A stretch of 64,000 bases of DNA from Parabacteroides sp. TM07-1AC (GTDB lineage Bacteria > Bacteroidota > Bacteroidia > Bacteroidales > Tannerellaceae): NCBI RefSeq assembly GCF_003480915.1, contig NZ_QUKD01000012.1, positions 124,227 through 188,226 on the forward strand, written 5' to 3'. Positions 9,260 through 18,480 of this stretch are shown one piece after another; positions within the stretch are counted from its first letter, which is position 1; each line of letters opens with the position of its first letter. The translations under genes and the position numbers were made by a program. The notes beneath the pieces are model-generated. The model was given only the letters and a program-made list of their open reading frames with translations, did no database searches and was not told the DNA's origin.

Positions 9260-10663
9260 TTATTTATTAGGAATTTCTTCACTGAAAGCCAATACTGGTA
9301 AACCAAAAGTATTATATAATGAACCTTTCACCCAAGGCTGATAACAATATCTCACATATTTCGGATTTGTTATTTCAGTAATATCGATCTGGATGAAATT
9401 CTTATCTAATTCTCGTACATATACCGGATATGCTTTCACCGGTCTGAAAACTCCATCAGCTTCCGCTATTTCGAACCCTTCAATATTGTTACGGGGATAA
9501 AAACCATATTCGGCATGATCAAATTCAATCCATATCTTACCATTACCAGTGATTCTACATTCCTTAAAAGAAGGATTATCAGCCCTTATTCCCGACATTC
9601 CATATGTTTTAGCTAAAGCGATATATGCTAATCTTTTAGCCACTACCTCTTTCTGACAGGGATGAATGCAGTGCGGCTCACCCACATCAATTGTAGAAGC
9701 CATTGCTACAAAAGGAACTTTTTTTGCTACTTTATATTGTTCCATGCGTAAATCAACCGAAGCTAAATGTTCCATAGGAGCAACTTCCACAAAATAAAAA
9801 GGTAATTCGCCTTGTCCCCAATCACTTCTCCAGCGGGCAATCATTTTCTCAAATACCGGCCCATAAGACTTCGGATTAGAATCCCAATTTGATTCACCCT
9901 GATACCAAAGAAATCCTTTAATACCATATTGAGAAATAGGTTTAACTAACTGATTATATAAAGCGGAATTACCACTGGTAGTACTGTGACGTTCATTCGC
10001 AGTGAATGTATCAAGATCAATTTTGCTAGACCATTGTTCAATTCTTGTTCCACCTTTAGCAGAACATATCATTCCTATAGGTATATCCAAAACATCACTT
10101 AAAGTTCGTCCGAAAAAATATCCTATGGCACTGAAATCAGCAGCAGTAGCAGAGTCTACAATTTCCCATTTACCAGCGTATGGCTTATCTGCACCTTCAC
10201 CCTCCGAACCAAATGCTACTGTAAAGATTCTCATTTTTTTCAATTTGGCCGCAGTAGCGATGGCATCATTAGAGCCAACAATAGGCTGGCTAGCAGTCAT
10301 TCCTTTTAATTGCATTTCCATATTAGACTGACCGGAACAATACCACACATCACCAATCAATATATTATTTATGGTAATGGCTTCTCCATCCGTAAGAGTA
10401 ATGAAATAATCACCTCCCGCAGTTGGAGTTGTAACCTTCACCAACCAATTTCCCTGATCATCGGTTTTTGTCTGGTAGGTTTTACCATCCCAACTAGTAG
10501 TTACTGTTACCTTCGATTTATCTGATTTACCCCATAACTTTACATCGCTATTTTGCTGAAGCAACATATTGTCCCCAAGTATGGGAGGTAACGTTATCCG
10601 TGCATATATACTAGAACTGAATATCCAGAACAATGATAATAGTAAAATAATATTTCGCAGCAT
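9260..10663 (-). CDS. Sialate O-acetylesterase-type carbohydrate esterase
   Basis: 467 residues, exported (MLRNIILLLSLFWIFSSSIYA). A beta-sandwich N-terminus (LPPILGDNMLLQQ, VKLWG) precedes an SGNH-like esterase core. That core holds CSGQSNMEM with the nucleophile Ser, KGGTRIEQW, LWYQGESN and the distal VGEPHCIHP with the catalytic His. This order is typical of proteins labelled sialate 9-O-acetylesterase. Many act on acetylated plant or microbial glycans instead, and nothing else here (no sialidase, no NanA) points to sialic acid. It follows SusD after a strong hairpin, which may lower its expression relative to susC/D. Confidence 0.88.
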   Translation of the reverse strand: MLRNIILLLSLFWIFSSSIYARITLPPILGDNMLLQQNSDVKLWGKSDKSKVTVTTSWDGKTYQTKTDDQGNWLVKVTTPTAGGDYFITLTDGEAITINNILIGDVWYCSGQSNMEMQLKGMTASQPIVGSNDAIATAAKLKKMRIFTVAFGSEGEGADKPYAGKWEIVDSATAADFSAIGYFFGRTLSDVLDIPIGMICSAKGGTRIEQWSSKIDLDTFTANERHSTTSGNSALYNQLVKPISQYGIKGFLWYQGESNWDSNPKSYGPVFEKMIARWRSDWGQGELPFYFVEVAPMEHLASVDLRMEQYKVAKKVPFVAMASTIDVGEPHCIHPCQKEVVAKRLAYIALAKTYGMSGIRADNPSFKECRITGNGKIWIEFDHAEYGFYPRNNIEGFEIAEADGVFRPVKAYPVYVRELDKNFIQIDITEITNPKYVRYCYQPWVKGSLYNTFGLPVLAFSEEIPNK

Positions 10664-10690
10664 TATGATTAGGCTTTAATAGTAAAATTT

Positions 10691-10726
10691 TCCCTTAAGG
10701 ACTGTTCATGAACAGCCCTTAAGGGA
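10691..10726 (-). terminator. Intra-operon hairpin after susD
   Basis: A 36-base near-perfect palindrome with arms TCCCTTAAGG and CCTTAAGGGA and inner pairing CTGTTC/GAACAG, with one internal mismatch. It starts 7 bases after the susD stop. On the minus strand it is followed by AAAATTTT, a weak tail, so it more likely acts as a partial terminator or mRNA-stabilising 3' end than as a full stop. Confidence 0.6.
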
Positions 10727-10732
10727 GATTTA

Positions 10733-12286
10733 TTAATAATTAGGATTCTGAGTTAGAACATTATTCGATTTATCAATTTCCCCTTGTGGAATAGGTAACA
10801 AATAATCTCTGCCATCGTTGAAATTTGCCCCTTTGGACGTATCATATTTCTGGGCATATGCTTTCATCACCTCACCAAAACGTTTTTGTCGCAACAGATC
10901 ATCTCTTCTCCAACCTTCCATAGCCAACTCACAACGGCGTTCTTTCCAAATTATTTGACGTAACTGCGCAGGATCTGTCGTCGTAATATCGGGAAGTGTA
11001 TTAGCTGTAACAACTGGAGTATAAGCCTGTTTTGTTCTACGAGGATCCACCGGATTTGTAGCACGAGCACGACTTCTTACAGCATTCAGAGGCTTAAGAG
11101 CCTGAACCGATTTTCCATTTTCATTCAATGCTTCTGCATACATTAGCAACACATCTGAATAACGAATCAAACGAATGTTATATGGAATCATCCAAATATC
11201 GTAACCTTCTTTCTCTATACGAGGTACAGTCGATTTATAGTCATGAAAACCAGTAATTGATTCGCCATTATCCTGATCTTCAGTATCTCCCACATAACGG
11301 TCACCCGTTTGTGTAAAGACATAAGTAATACGTGGATCGTCCGCATCAAATTCATCGTATAAGTTCTTGGTAGGTATATGGAAACCATATCCTTGATAAC
11401 CAGCAACTCTTCTACTTGTAAAAAAGTGAGGTACATTCGTCCCGGTCAATATATTCCTATCATACATTTTATTCGGGAGTTCAAATACAGACTCACTACT
11501 ATTTTCATAACTTTGAGTCCAGTTCAAACCATAATCAGGCAACAAACTATAATCACCATCTACTTCAACCACCTCTTTAAGATACTTTTCTGCATTTACA
11601 AAATCACCTCTGAACATATAGGCCTTTGCTAACATCACTTTCGCAAAACCACGAGTTAAACGATAAGCATTATTTTCATCGTATTCACCTTTTGCAGGCA
11701 AACTCATCGCTGCTGTCAAATCTTCTTCAATAAGTTTATAAACGTCATCAGCACTTGAGCGGGGAATTGTCAAAATTTCGCTTGGAGTTTTTGGTTCTGT
11801 GAGCAGAGGAACATCACCAAAAGAGCTAACCAGAAAATAATACCCAAAAGCACGCAGGGCTTTTGCTTCATTGACATACCGTGTTAACATATCTTTATCT
11901 CCTACTGCATCAGGCGCATAATAAATAACCTCGTTACAACGGTTAATGAGACGATAAAGTATTTCCCAACGACGGCTCACTTCAGCGTTGGTGGTATAAA
12001 CAGTAAAATAGGAAAGGTCAAGAACCTCGCGACGATCGCCATCACTACTTCCTCCCTTCAAGGCATCATCCGTAGTACAATCACCTATGAAATAGAAATT
12101 TAAAGCAAACTCGTTATAGGTATTTCTTAATTGTAGATAAGCTCCTGTAAGTGCATAATTAATGTCGCTTTCTTTTCCATAAAAATTCTCAGTTGTTGTT
12201 TTTCCATAACTGGGTTCATCCAGCGAACAACTGTAAAAGCCCATACAAAAAAAGGCCAAAACTATTATCAATATACTATTTTTCAT
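10733..12286 (-). CDS. SusD/RagB-family glycan-binding lipoprotein
   Basis: 517 residues with a lipoprotein signal (lipobox FYSC, Cys at about residue 20). The N-terminal SusD-like part (ENFYGKESDINYALTGAYLQ) and TPR scaffold are followed by the conserved C-terminal region WKERRCELAMEGWRRDDLLR and the end motif LLPIPQGEIDKSNNVLTQNP. SusD proteins sit on the outer-membrane surface as a lid over the SusC barrel and capture oligosaccharides. It is 12 bp downstream of susC, the usual arrangement. No separate surface glycan-binding protein gene follows, which is unusual for a PUL. Confidence 0.96.
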   Translation of the reverse strand: MKNSILIIVLAFFCMGFYSCSLDEPSYGKTTTENFYGKESDINYALTGAYLQLRNTYNEFALNFYFIGDCTTDDALKGGSSDGDRREVLDLSYFTVYTTNAEVSRRWEILYRLINRCNEVIYYAPDAVGDKDMLTRYVNEAKALRAFGYYFLVSSFGDVPLLTEPKTPSEILTIPRSSADDVYKLIEEDLTAAMSLPAKGEYDENNAYRLTRGFAKVMLAKAYMFRGDFVNAEKYLKEVVEVDGDYSLLPDYGLNWTQSYENSSESVFELPNKMYDRNILTGTNVPHFFTSRRVAGYQGYGFHIPTKNLYDEFDADDPRITYVFTQTGDRYVGDTEDQDNGESITGFHDYKSTVPRIEKEGYDIWMIPYNIRLIRYSDVLLMYAEALNENGKSVQALKPLNAVRSRARATNPVDPRRTKQAYTPVVTANTLPDITTTDPAQLRQIIWKERRCELAMEGWRRDDLLRQKRFGEVMKAYAQKYDTSKGANFNDGRDYLLPIPQGEIDKSNNVLTQNPNY

Positions 12287-12298
12287 AATACTATTCTC

Positions 12299-15200
12299 TT
12301 AAAATTGTAAATTACAACCAAAAATAACCGTACGTGAAGTAGGATAACGTGTATTATCCACTCCCATATTCAGCGGGCTACTTGCTCCGATTTCCGGATC
12401 AAGACCAGAGTATCCAGTTATTGTGAATAAATTCTGACCAGATACATAGAATCTACAACTATTAAATAGTTTTGTTTTTTGCACCAATGAAGAAGGAAGG
12501 GTATACCCTAACTGTACATTTTGCAAACGAACAAAAGATCCATTTTCAACATAAAAAGAAGACGCACGGAAGTTATCATTTGTATCCGAGTTTGTCATTC
12601 GCGGATAAACAGCATTGTCTCCTTCTTTTCTCCATGCTTTCGTATATGCCTCGGTAAGTGCATTTTGCATTCCTGCAACAGCAAAACTTCCCTTAGTTGT
12701 ATTCCAGACATCATTTCCAATCATCCCCTGGAAAGCCATTGAAAAATCAAAATTTTTATATTCAAAACCTAAATTCAAACCTAAAATTAAATCTGGATTC
12801 GGATCACCAATAAATGTTCGGTCGTCATCATTCAATTCACCTTCCTCTGTCAATTTAGCAAATTTAAAATCACCAGGTTGCGCATTAGGTTGTATTTTAG
12901 TTCCATTTTTATCTACATATTGATCAATCTCTGACTGATTCTGAAAAATACCAATTTGTTTGTATCCCCAAAAACGTCCAATGGGACCACCTACATAAGT
13001 ACGACTTACATCTCCACTTAAATACTCAGAAACAAGTCCGGTAACTTCTGTTTTATAAGTAGATATATTTGCTCCGATACTGTAATTAAAGTCACGACCA
13101 ATGGTATTTCTGTAATTAGCAGATAGCTCAAAACCTCTATTCTTAAGATCACCGGCATTGAAAAATGGACTGGTCGGGAATGCACCAAAAGAAGGTATAG
13201 GCATAGCAAGAAGCATATCTTTAGTTTCTTTTACATAGAAGTCCATCGACAAATCCAATGAGTTATTAAACAATGTCATATCTAATCCTACATTAGTTTG
13301 TTGACTGGTTTCCCATTTTACATCTGAGTTACCAGTATATTGAGGAACGTATCCTTGTGAAAAAGTATTTCCAAAATACCATTGATTAGCAGTACTCGTC
13401 CCAACGAGAGTGAAAGGAGCATCACGGTCAATACGTTGATTACCATTCTGTCCCCAACCGACACGTAATTTGAGATTAGATAACCAGTTTTCTACATTTA
13501 ATGTTTGAAAAAATTCTTCATTGGAAATTCTCCAACCTAATGAAAAAGAAGGAAAATATCCCCAACGGTTTGCTTTAGCAAAACGAGATGAACCGTCAGC
13601 ACGGAAACTTACTGTCGCTAAATATTTATCGGCATAAGTATAATTCACACGTCCCAAATAAGACAACATGGCTGATGTTTGTTTACCACCACCTGTTTGA
13701 TCACCTTTTGTTTGGGCATCTAGTATTTGATAAATATCCTCATTACCTAATGCATTTGTTTTATAACCTCGCATAGTCTCTAGCGATTGCTTTTCATAAG
13801 TCATAGCTGCCATAATATCAAAACGGTGCTTATTAATCTCTCTATTATAATTCAGCCTCTGTTCAATAATATAGTTGAATACTTCCTGATTATTACGATT
13901 CAGTTTAGTTTCAGTACTATATTTATCTTCCCGGTTAGCAAGATTGTCTTCTGAAAAAACAGATGAATATAATGGTCTGAAATCTTTAAACTGAGAGTTA
14001 TTTTTTTCAAAACTATATTGAACACGATAAGTCAGTCCTTTCATTAGTTTCAAAGAAGCAAATACATTCCCGAAAACATTAAAGAAATCCTCATGTCTTT
14101 CCGGAAGTTCAAGCATTGCAACTGGATTAGGATTGAATCCCCATTCAGTAGGAGCATATTTATTATATTCATAATTTTCAGAAGAAGGATCCACTAATGG
14201 ATTTATCACAGGAGTGAAAGGATCAGCCCCTTGAATAAAACTAAAATTGGGTACTGCTCCAGCATCTTTCGAACGAATACTTGACAAACCTAAATTTGAT
14301 CCTACAGTTATATAATTAGTAAGATCATATTCTTGATTAAAACGCAAAGATATTCTTTTGAACTCCGTTGTTATTAATGGACCTTGATCATTGAGATAAC
14401 CTAAACTTAATGCAGAACGTGATTTATCTGTTCCTTTACGAATACTAAGATTATAATTTTGGTTGAACGCATTGCGTGTCACTTCATCCCACCAATTAGT
14501 ATTATATCCTTTTTTATACTGATTCGTAAATTTATCTTTCATGGATGCTTGAAAGTTCGCATCATTCTTATAGGCTTCCATGATAAAATTGTAGTAATTA
14601 TCACTATTCATCACATCAAGAGCTTTATAGCTGCTTTTGACTCCTATGTAAGCATCCAAAGTGACAATTGTTTTCCCTTCAATTCCGCCTTTTGTAGTAA
14701 CAAGAATCACCCCATTGGAACCACGAGATCCATAAATAGCTGTAGCAGATGCATCTTTCAAGACTTCGATACGTTCAATATCTGAAGGATTTATACTGCG
14801 GATATTATCCATAAACTGTCCGTCCACAACATATAACGGATTGTTATCGTTTACCGTACCAAATCCACGGATACGAATAACCGTTTCCGAACCGGGCTGT
14901 CCTGACGGAGCAGCAGCAAAGACACCCGAGGCCTTACCGGTAAGTAGTTCTGAGACATTGGAAACTGCATAATTTTTAATATCTTTTTCAGTTATGGATG
15001 AAACTGACCCTGTAAGGTCACTTTTACGTTGTGTACCATAACCCACAACTACAATCTCATCCAATAGCAAATCAGATTGTAGTCTTACATTTACTACTCC
15101 TGATGATGGAATATTCACTGTCTGCATCTGGTAACCTACATAGGATACTGTAATTTGTTTACCTGTAATTTGCAAATTGAATTTGCCATCTAAGTCTGTT

Positions 15201-15364
15201 GTTATCCCATTGTTTGTTCCGGTTTCAACTACCGAAGCTCCAATTAAAGTTTCGCCGGTACTTGCATCGGATACAATACCCGAAACTGTTTTGGTTTGCT
15301 GTGCCCAAAGACCTATGCATCCAAAAAGTACCATTATTAAAAATATGATTCGTCTGTTAATCAT
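12299..15364 (-). CDS. SusC/RagA-family TonB-dependent outer-membrane transporter
   Basis: 1021 residues with a signal peptide ending LWAQ. An N-terminal carboxypeptidase-regulatory-like domain (VSGIVSDASTGETLIGASV) precedes the SusC signature and plug (LLDEIVVVGYGTQRKSDLTG, IRIRGFGTVNDNNPLYVVDG, VLKDASATAIYGSRGSNGV). A 22-strand barrel follows, ending in the aromatic terminal strand RTVIFGCNLQF. It imports oligosaccharides across the outer membrane using TonB energy, paired with the SusD next to it. Length and domain order are normal. The 43 bp upstream contain no obvious promoter, so it is probably read from the promoter far upstream near 20.9 kb. Confidence 0.97.
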   Translation of the reverse strand: MINRRIIFLIMVLFGCIGLWAQQTKTVSGIVSDASTGETLIGASVVETGTNNGITTDLDGKFNLQITGKQITVSYVGYQMQTVNIPSSGVVNVRLQSDLLLDEIVVVGYGTQRKSDLTGSVSSITEKDIKNYAVSNVSELLTGKASGVFAAAPSGQPGSETVIRIRGFGTVNDNNPLYVVDGQFMDNIRSINPSDIERIEVLKDASATAIYGSRGSNGVILVTTKGGIEGKTIVTLDAYIGVKSSYKALDVMNSDNYYNFIMEAYKNDANFQASMKDKFTNQYKKGYNTNWWDEVTRNAFNQNYNLSIRKGTDKSRSALSLGYLNDQGPLITTEFKRISLRFNQEYDLTNYITVGSNLGLSSIRSKDAGAVPNFSFIQGADPFTPVINPLVDPSSENYEYNKYAPTEWGFNPNPVAMLELPERHEDFFNVFGNVFASLKLMKGLTYRVQYSFEKNNSQFKDFRPLYSSVFSEDNLANREDKYSTETKLNRNNQEVFNYIIEQRLNYNREINKHRFDIMAAMTYEKQSLETMRGYKTNALGNEDIYQILDAQTKGDQTGGGKQTSAMLSYLGRVNYTYADKYLATVSFRADGSSRFAKANRWGYFPSFSLGWRISNEEFFQTLNVENWLSNLKLRVGWGQNGNQRIDRDAPFTLVGTSTANQWYFGNTFSQGYVPQYTGNSDVKWETSQQTNVGLDMTLFNNSLDLSMDFYVKETKDMLLAMPIPSFGAFPTSPFFNAGDLKNRGFELSANYRNTIGRDFNYSIGANISTYKTEVTGLVSEYLSGDVSRTYVGGPIGRFWGYKQIGIFQNQSEIDQYVDKNGTKIQPNAQPGDFKFAKLTEEGELNDDDRTFIGDPNPDLILGLNLGFEYKNFDFSMAFQGMIGNDVWNTTKGSFAVAGMQNALTEAYTKAWRKEGDNAVYPRMTNSDTNDNFRASSFYVENGSFVRLQNVQLGYTLPSSLVQKTKLFNSCRFYVSGQNLFTITGYSGLDPEIGASSPLNMGVDNTRYPTSRTVIFGCNLQF

Positions 15365-15407
15365 GACTTAAACTGGTTTAATTATTAAAAAATAGAATTA
15401 GTTAACT

Positions 15408-15596
15408 TTATTCCTGTTGGTTATTCAATAATCGATTGTATCCGATCAGCAGGACTATCGAATTTACCGTATTTACTCTAATTTCAGGTGGTACCCGATC
15501 TGTCTCTCTGACATCTGCTCCATATGCTGGAAGTATTCCTGTCCAGCAGACAAAACAAATCAACATCGCCAGAGTGGTTTTCAAACGTTGTTTCAT
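15408..15596 (-). CDS. Small exported ORF of unknown function in the PUL
   Basis: 62 residues. The first 26 look like a signal peptide (KTTLAMLICFVCWTGILPAYG) and the rest is a short polar tail with no recognised motif. It fits the operon with 19 bp and 43 bp gaps and an AT-rich Bacteroidetes-like leader before its ATG. It may be a genuine small secreted peptide, or the remains of a longer gene. Its place between the secreted GH130 and susC, in the same direction, is the main support. Confidence 0.4.
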   Translation of the reverse strand: MKQRLKTTLAMLICFVCWTGILPAYGADVRETDRVPPEIRVNTVNSIVLLIGYNRLLNNQQE

Positions 15597-15615
15597 GTTT
15601 AATATAGATTAATTG

Positions 15616-16740
15616 TTAAAAATTATAGTCGCATATCGCAACAGCTAATTGCGAATCTGCACACCCATAGTATAAATATAGTTTTCCGTTGAGATAAGAA
15701 AGCCCTTCGAGGAATACGGTTCCATCTACGTACTGACCTCTTTTTTCGAAAGGGGCTTCGGGATAAAAGAATGGCTTATCCAAGCGATCGAGTACTTTAC
15801 AAGGGTCGTTCTTGTCGAACAGAAATTGTCCGGCACAATAAGCTCCAGCGGGATATTCAGAATCCCCATTACCATCATGTTGTCCGTTTTTTCCATTGTA
15901 AATCAAGACTATGCCATCATCAGTCATTAAAGCAGGAGGACCACATTCAGTTAAAAGACTGTCGAAATATCCATTTCGGGGAGTTGCCAACACTTTTAGT
16001 TCGTTATTTTCATCTAAAACCGGAGTCCAGTCAATGAGATTATCAGACACGGCGGCAAATACTGCACTCTCTCCCCAATACATAAAATACTTGCCTTGAA
16101 CCTTCTCTATGACAAGCTTATCATCTTTTATACGGGTCACTAGGGATGCTGATTTACAACTCAAATTCTTGAATCGCCCATCATAAGCTCTACCAAATGC
16201 CAAGCCATGCTTCTTCCAATTAATCAAATCACGTGAGATGGCCACGGCTAGTCGGGCTTTGTTGCGATTCCAGGCAGTATAGAGCATTACATACAATCCA
16301 TCTTCAGTCATAGCAACGCGTGGATCCTCACATCCTCCTGGCCATTCGAGTACTTTGTTTGCATCTTCGGCAGGGAAAAGTACAGGTTCCATACGGCGAG
16401 TCATAATAATACCATCGGCGCTTTCGGCATAACCTATACGGGAAGTACGACTTCCAATCCCTTGTGCTGAATTATCTTCAGCGCGATACAGTACCACAAT
16501 CTTGCCGTCCTTAACGACTGCTGCAGGATTAAATGTATCACTTTCTTCCCACTTTACCCTTTCTTGACGCATAGGACAGAAAAATTCGGTATCTGTTTTA
16601 GGTGAAATAACAGGATTCACATTTGGGGGACGTTTGAATTCGCCTAACACCCATGCCTTATTTTCCTGGACACACAAAGTTTGTGCAAAAGCATCCAGGC
16701 TTAGCAAAAGAATAAAAGCTAATAATAAATGTTTGCTCAT
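15616..16740 (-). CDS. Secreted GH130-family beta-mannoside hydrolase or phosphorylase
   Basis: 374 residues with a signal peptide (LLLAFILLLSLDAFAQ). The five-bladed propeller of GH130 is recognisable from FNPAAVVKDGKIVVLYRAED, RIGYAESADGI, GGCEDPRVAMTEDGLYVM (the EDPR motif carrying the catalytic Asp), ARLAVAISRDLINWKKHG and LIYNGKNG. GH130 enzymes act on beta-linked mannosides. Intracellular members use phosphate, while some exported Bacteroides members are true beta-1,2-mannosidases. Export makes hydrolysis more plausible here because periplasmic phosphorolysis would waste sugar phosphate (inference). It lies 15 bp downstream of the unrecognised lipoprotein gene. Confidence 0.85.
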   Translation of the reverse strand: MSKHLLLAFILLLSLDAFAQTLCVQENKAWVLGEFKRPPNVNPVISPKTDTEFFCPMRQERVKWEESDTFNPAAVVKDGKIVVLYRAEDNSAQGIGSRTSRIGYAESADGIIMTRRMEPVLFPAEDANKVLEWPGGCEDPRVAMTEDGLYVMLYTAWNRNKARLAVAISRDLINWKKHGLAFGRAYDGRFKNLSCKSASLVTRIKDDKLVIEKVQGKYFMYWGESAVFAAVSDNLIDWTPVLDENNELKVLATPRNGYFDSLLTECGPPALMTDDGIVLIYNGKNGQHDGNGDSEYPAGAYCAGQFLFDKNDPCKVLDRLDKPFFYPEAPFEKRGQYVDGTVFLEGLSYLNGKLYLYYGCADSQLAVAICDYNF

Positions 16741-16755
16741 AATAAATTAGTTAGA

Positions 16756-18480
16756 TTAATTATATGAAATGATATTTTGTTTATTGGCAATAATCTTACC
16801 ATCTGTTAAACTCAATGTTGTTCCCACCGGCAACTCCACGATAATCCTGGCCTCTTTGCCCGGAATGTCAAAAGAGCCTGTTGTCTTTATGTTTTTCGCT
16901 ACGTATTCTTTTGCTACAATATCAAATAAATCACATGCTTGCGAAGACGTATAATGAATGGATTTAGACTCTCCATAAGGATTATAATAAAGATAGACCG
17001 GATAAGGCTTTTCTATATAGAAATCGGTTGCATTACAATCCAATTGCAGAATACCTTCTACATTCGTCGTATTGACAATAGCTCCAAGTATACCGACAGG
17101 GGAAGAACTGTACACACTGAACATGCTCTCCGTCGGATTACCTTCGATCCATTTAGGGCCATCGCCGATCGCAACTGGGCTCACACCTTTTAATTCTTCT
17201 TTCCCGTAATCATCCTCTTTACGCAACCCTTCATAGGATACATTATTGTTCGTTATATCCTTCAACTCAGGTGCCCACTGGTGCTTTTCATCGATATTGC
17301 CCGGATAGAACAAGCGACAGGCACTGGCATTATTCAACATCCATTTACCTATGGCCTTTGCAAACTGAGGCTGGTATTTCACCATCGGGATAAAAGGCCA
17401 TGCCGGTTTGATACTATTCATAAAGAAGGCATACCCGCCTCTGTCGGTTATACTGCCTTGCAAACCGCTGACATCATAATCACCCCATTTTCCGACTATG
17501 ATCCCCCAGCCGGTCCTGCCGGTCGGGCTTTGGCAACCGTCAAACACCCAATCCAGTAATCGGTGTACATCATAATTCGTTCCTTCGGTTGCATTCAAGC
17601 AGGCAGCCGTATAAGCCCCCAGAGGTAAAAGAGCCTCGTAAAAACGGCTCTCTTTCTGAGATAACAACGCTTCAACAGCACTTTTACAATGCTTCAAATA
17701 ACGTGGATCTCCAAATTTATGATAAGCACACAACAATACATAGGCATGGCCACCGGCCGCATCCTGTTGTAACGGGATATTATTTACCATTCCTTTCATC
17801 TGTGCATAATCAAAATAGGAATAGTCATAGTTGCCATTTAAGACAGAGTCAGCCTTGACAAATTGTTCGGCAATGCTCCTTTGTATATCTTCTGCCCCCT
17901 CTACTCCCGGAAAAACATCACATACCGCATAATAAAGTGCATTGGGAAGAATATCATACCACCAGTCGCGACCATATCCTCCACCTAATAAGGCGACAGA
18001 TGGGTTCGTATTATTCATAATTATATTCCAGCCATTATCCGAGTTGAAATAATTCTGTACCATTTTTACATAATTATATCCTCCCTGATTGGTTTTGTCG
18101 ATGCCAACCAGGCCGGCACCCAAGATCGCAGCCAGAGAATTCAGGCTTTCATGGAACTCCCCGTTATTCGCATTTTTTCCCTGACGGATATCTTTTATGG
18201 CGGTATACAAGCCGAATGTCGTCTGGTCGATATTCCTACGACTATCATCCAGCCAGATCAGAGGACCGACCGCACTCTTATTATCCCAATCAAAAATAAA
18301 TTGGTCATAACTTTTTGCTTTTTCCTTCCAGTCCAACATTTGATAACTCTCCGGCATGTCAGGCATAACCTCTACCCTGCCGATAGGAGTTTGTACAACC
18401 TTCTCTCCGAAAGCCTCTTCTTTTTCAGAACAAGAAGCCAGGAAACAACAGCAAATCAGTGTCCAGACACTTTTATTCAT
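16756..18480 (-). CDS. Lipoprotein of unrecognised family, likely alpha/alpha-toroid enzyme (paralog B)
   Basis: 574 residues from the preferred ATG at 18478-18480. Two in-frame ATGs lie further upstream (18489, 18501), but this one gives a canonical lipoprotein signal (MNKSVWTLICCCFLASC, lipobox LASC) and overlaps the MFS stop as ATGAATAA, implying translational coupling. The body is paralogous to the protein at 6177-7877, with shared blocks PLIWLDDSR, TFGLY, FYEALLPLGAY, IGKWMLNNASACRLFY, YEGLRKED and ILQLDCNATDFY. That one is soluble and exported while this one is lipid-anchored, so the two may act in different places on the same glycan. I cannot assign a glycosidase or lyase family. Confidence 0.72.
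   Translation of the reverse strand: MNKSVWTLICCCFLASCSEKEEAFGEKVVQTPIGRVEVMPDMPESYQMLDWKEKAKSYDQFIFDWDNKSAVGPLIWLDDSRRNIDQTTFGLYTAIKDIRQGKNANNGEFHESLNSLAAILGAGLVGIDKTNQGGYNYVKMVQNYFNSDNGWNIIMNNTNPSVALLGGGYGRDWWYDILPNALYYAVCDVFPGVEGAEDIQRSIAEQFVKADSVLNGNYDYSYFDYAQMKGMVNNIPLQQDAAGGHAYVLLCAYHKFGDPRYLKHCKSAVEALLSQKESRFYEALLPLGAYTAACLNATEGTNYDVHRLLDWVFDGCQSPTGRTGWGIIVGKWGDYDVSGLQGSITDRGGYAFFMNSIKPAWPFIPMVKYQPQFAKAIGKWMLNNASACRLFYPGNIDEKHQWAPELKDITNNNVSYEGLRKEDDYGKEELKGVSPVAIGDGPKWIEGNPTESMFSVYSSSPVGILGAIVNTTNVEGILQLDCNATDFYIEKPYPVYLYYNPYGESKSIHYTSSQACDLFDIVAKEYVAKNIKTTGSFDIPGKEARIIVELPVGTTLSLTDGKIIANKQNIISYN

Noticed and set aside
9260..10663. Sialic-acid utilization role for the O-acetylesterase
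   Set aside because: No sialidase, NanA or NanE-type gene lies in the locus; the family name alone does not support it.
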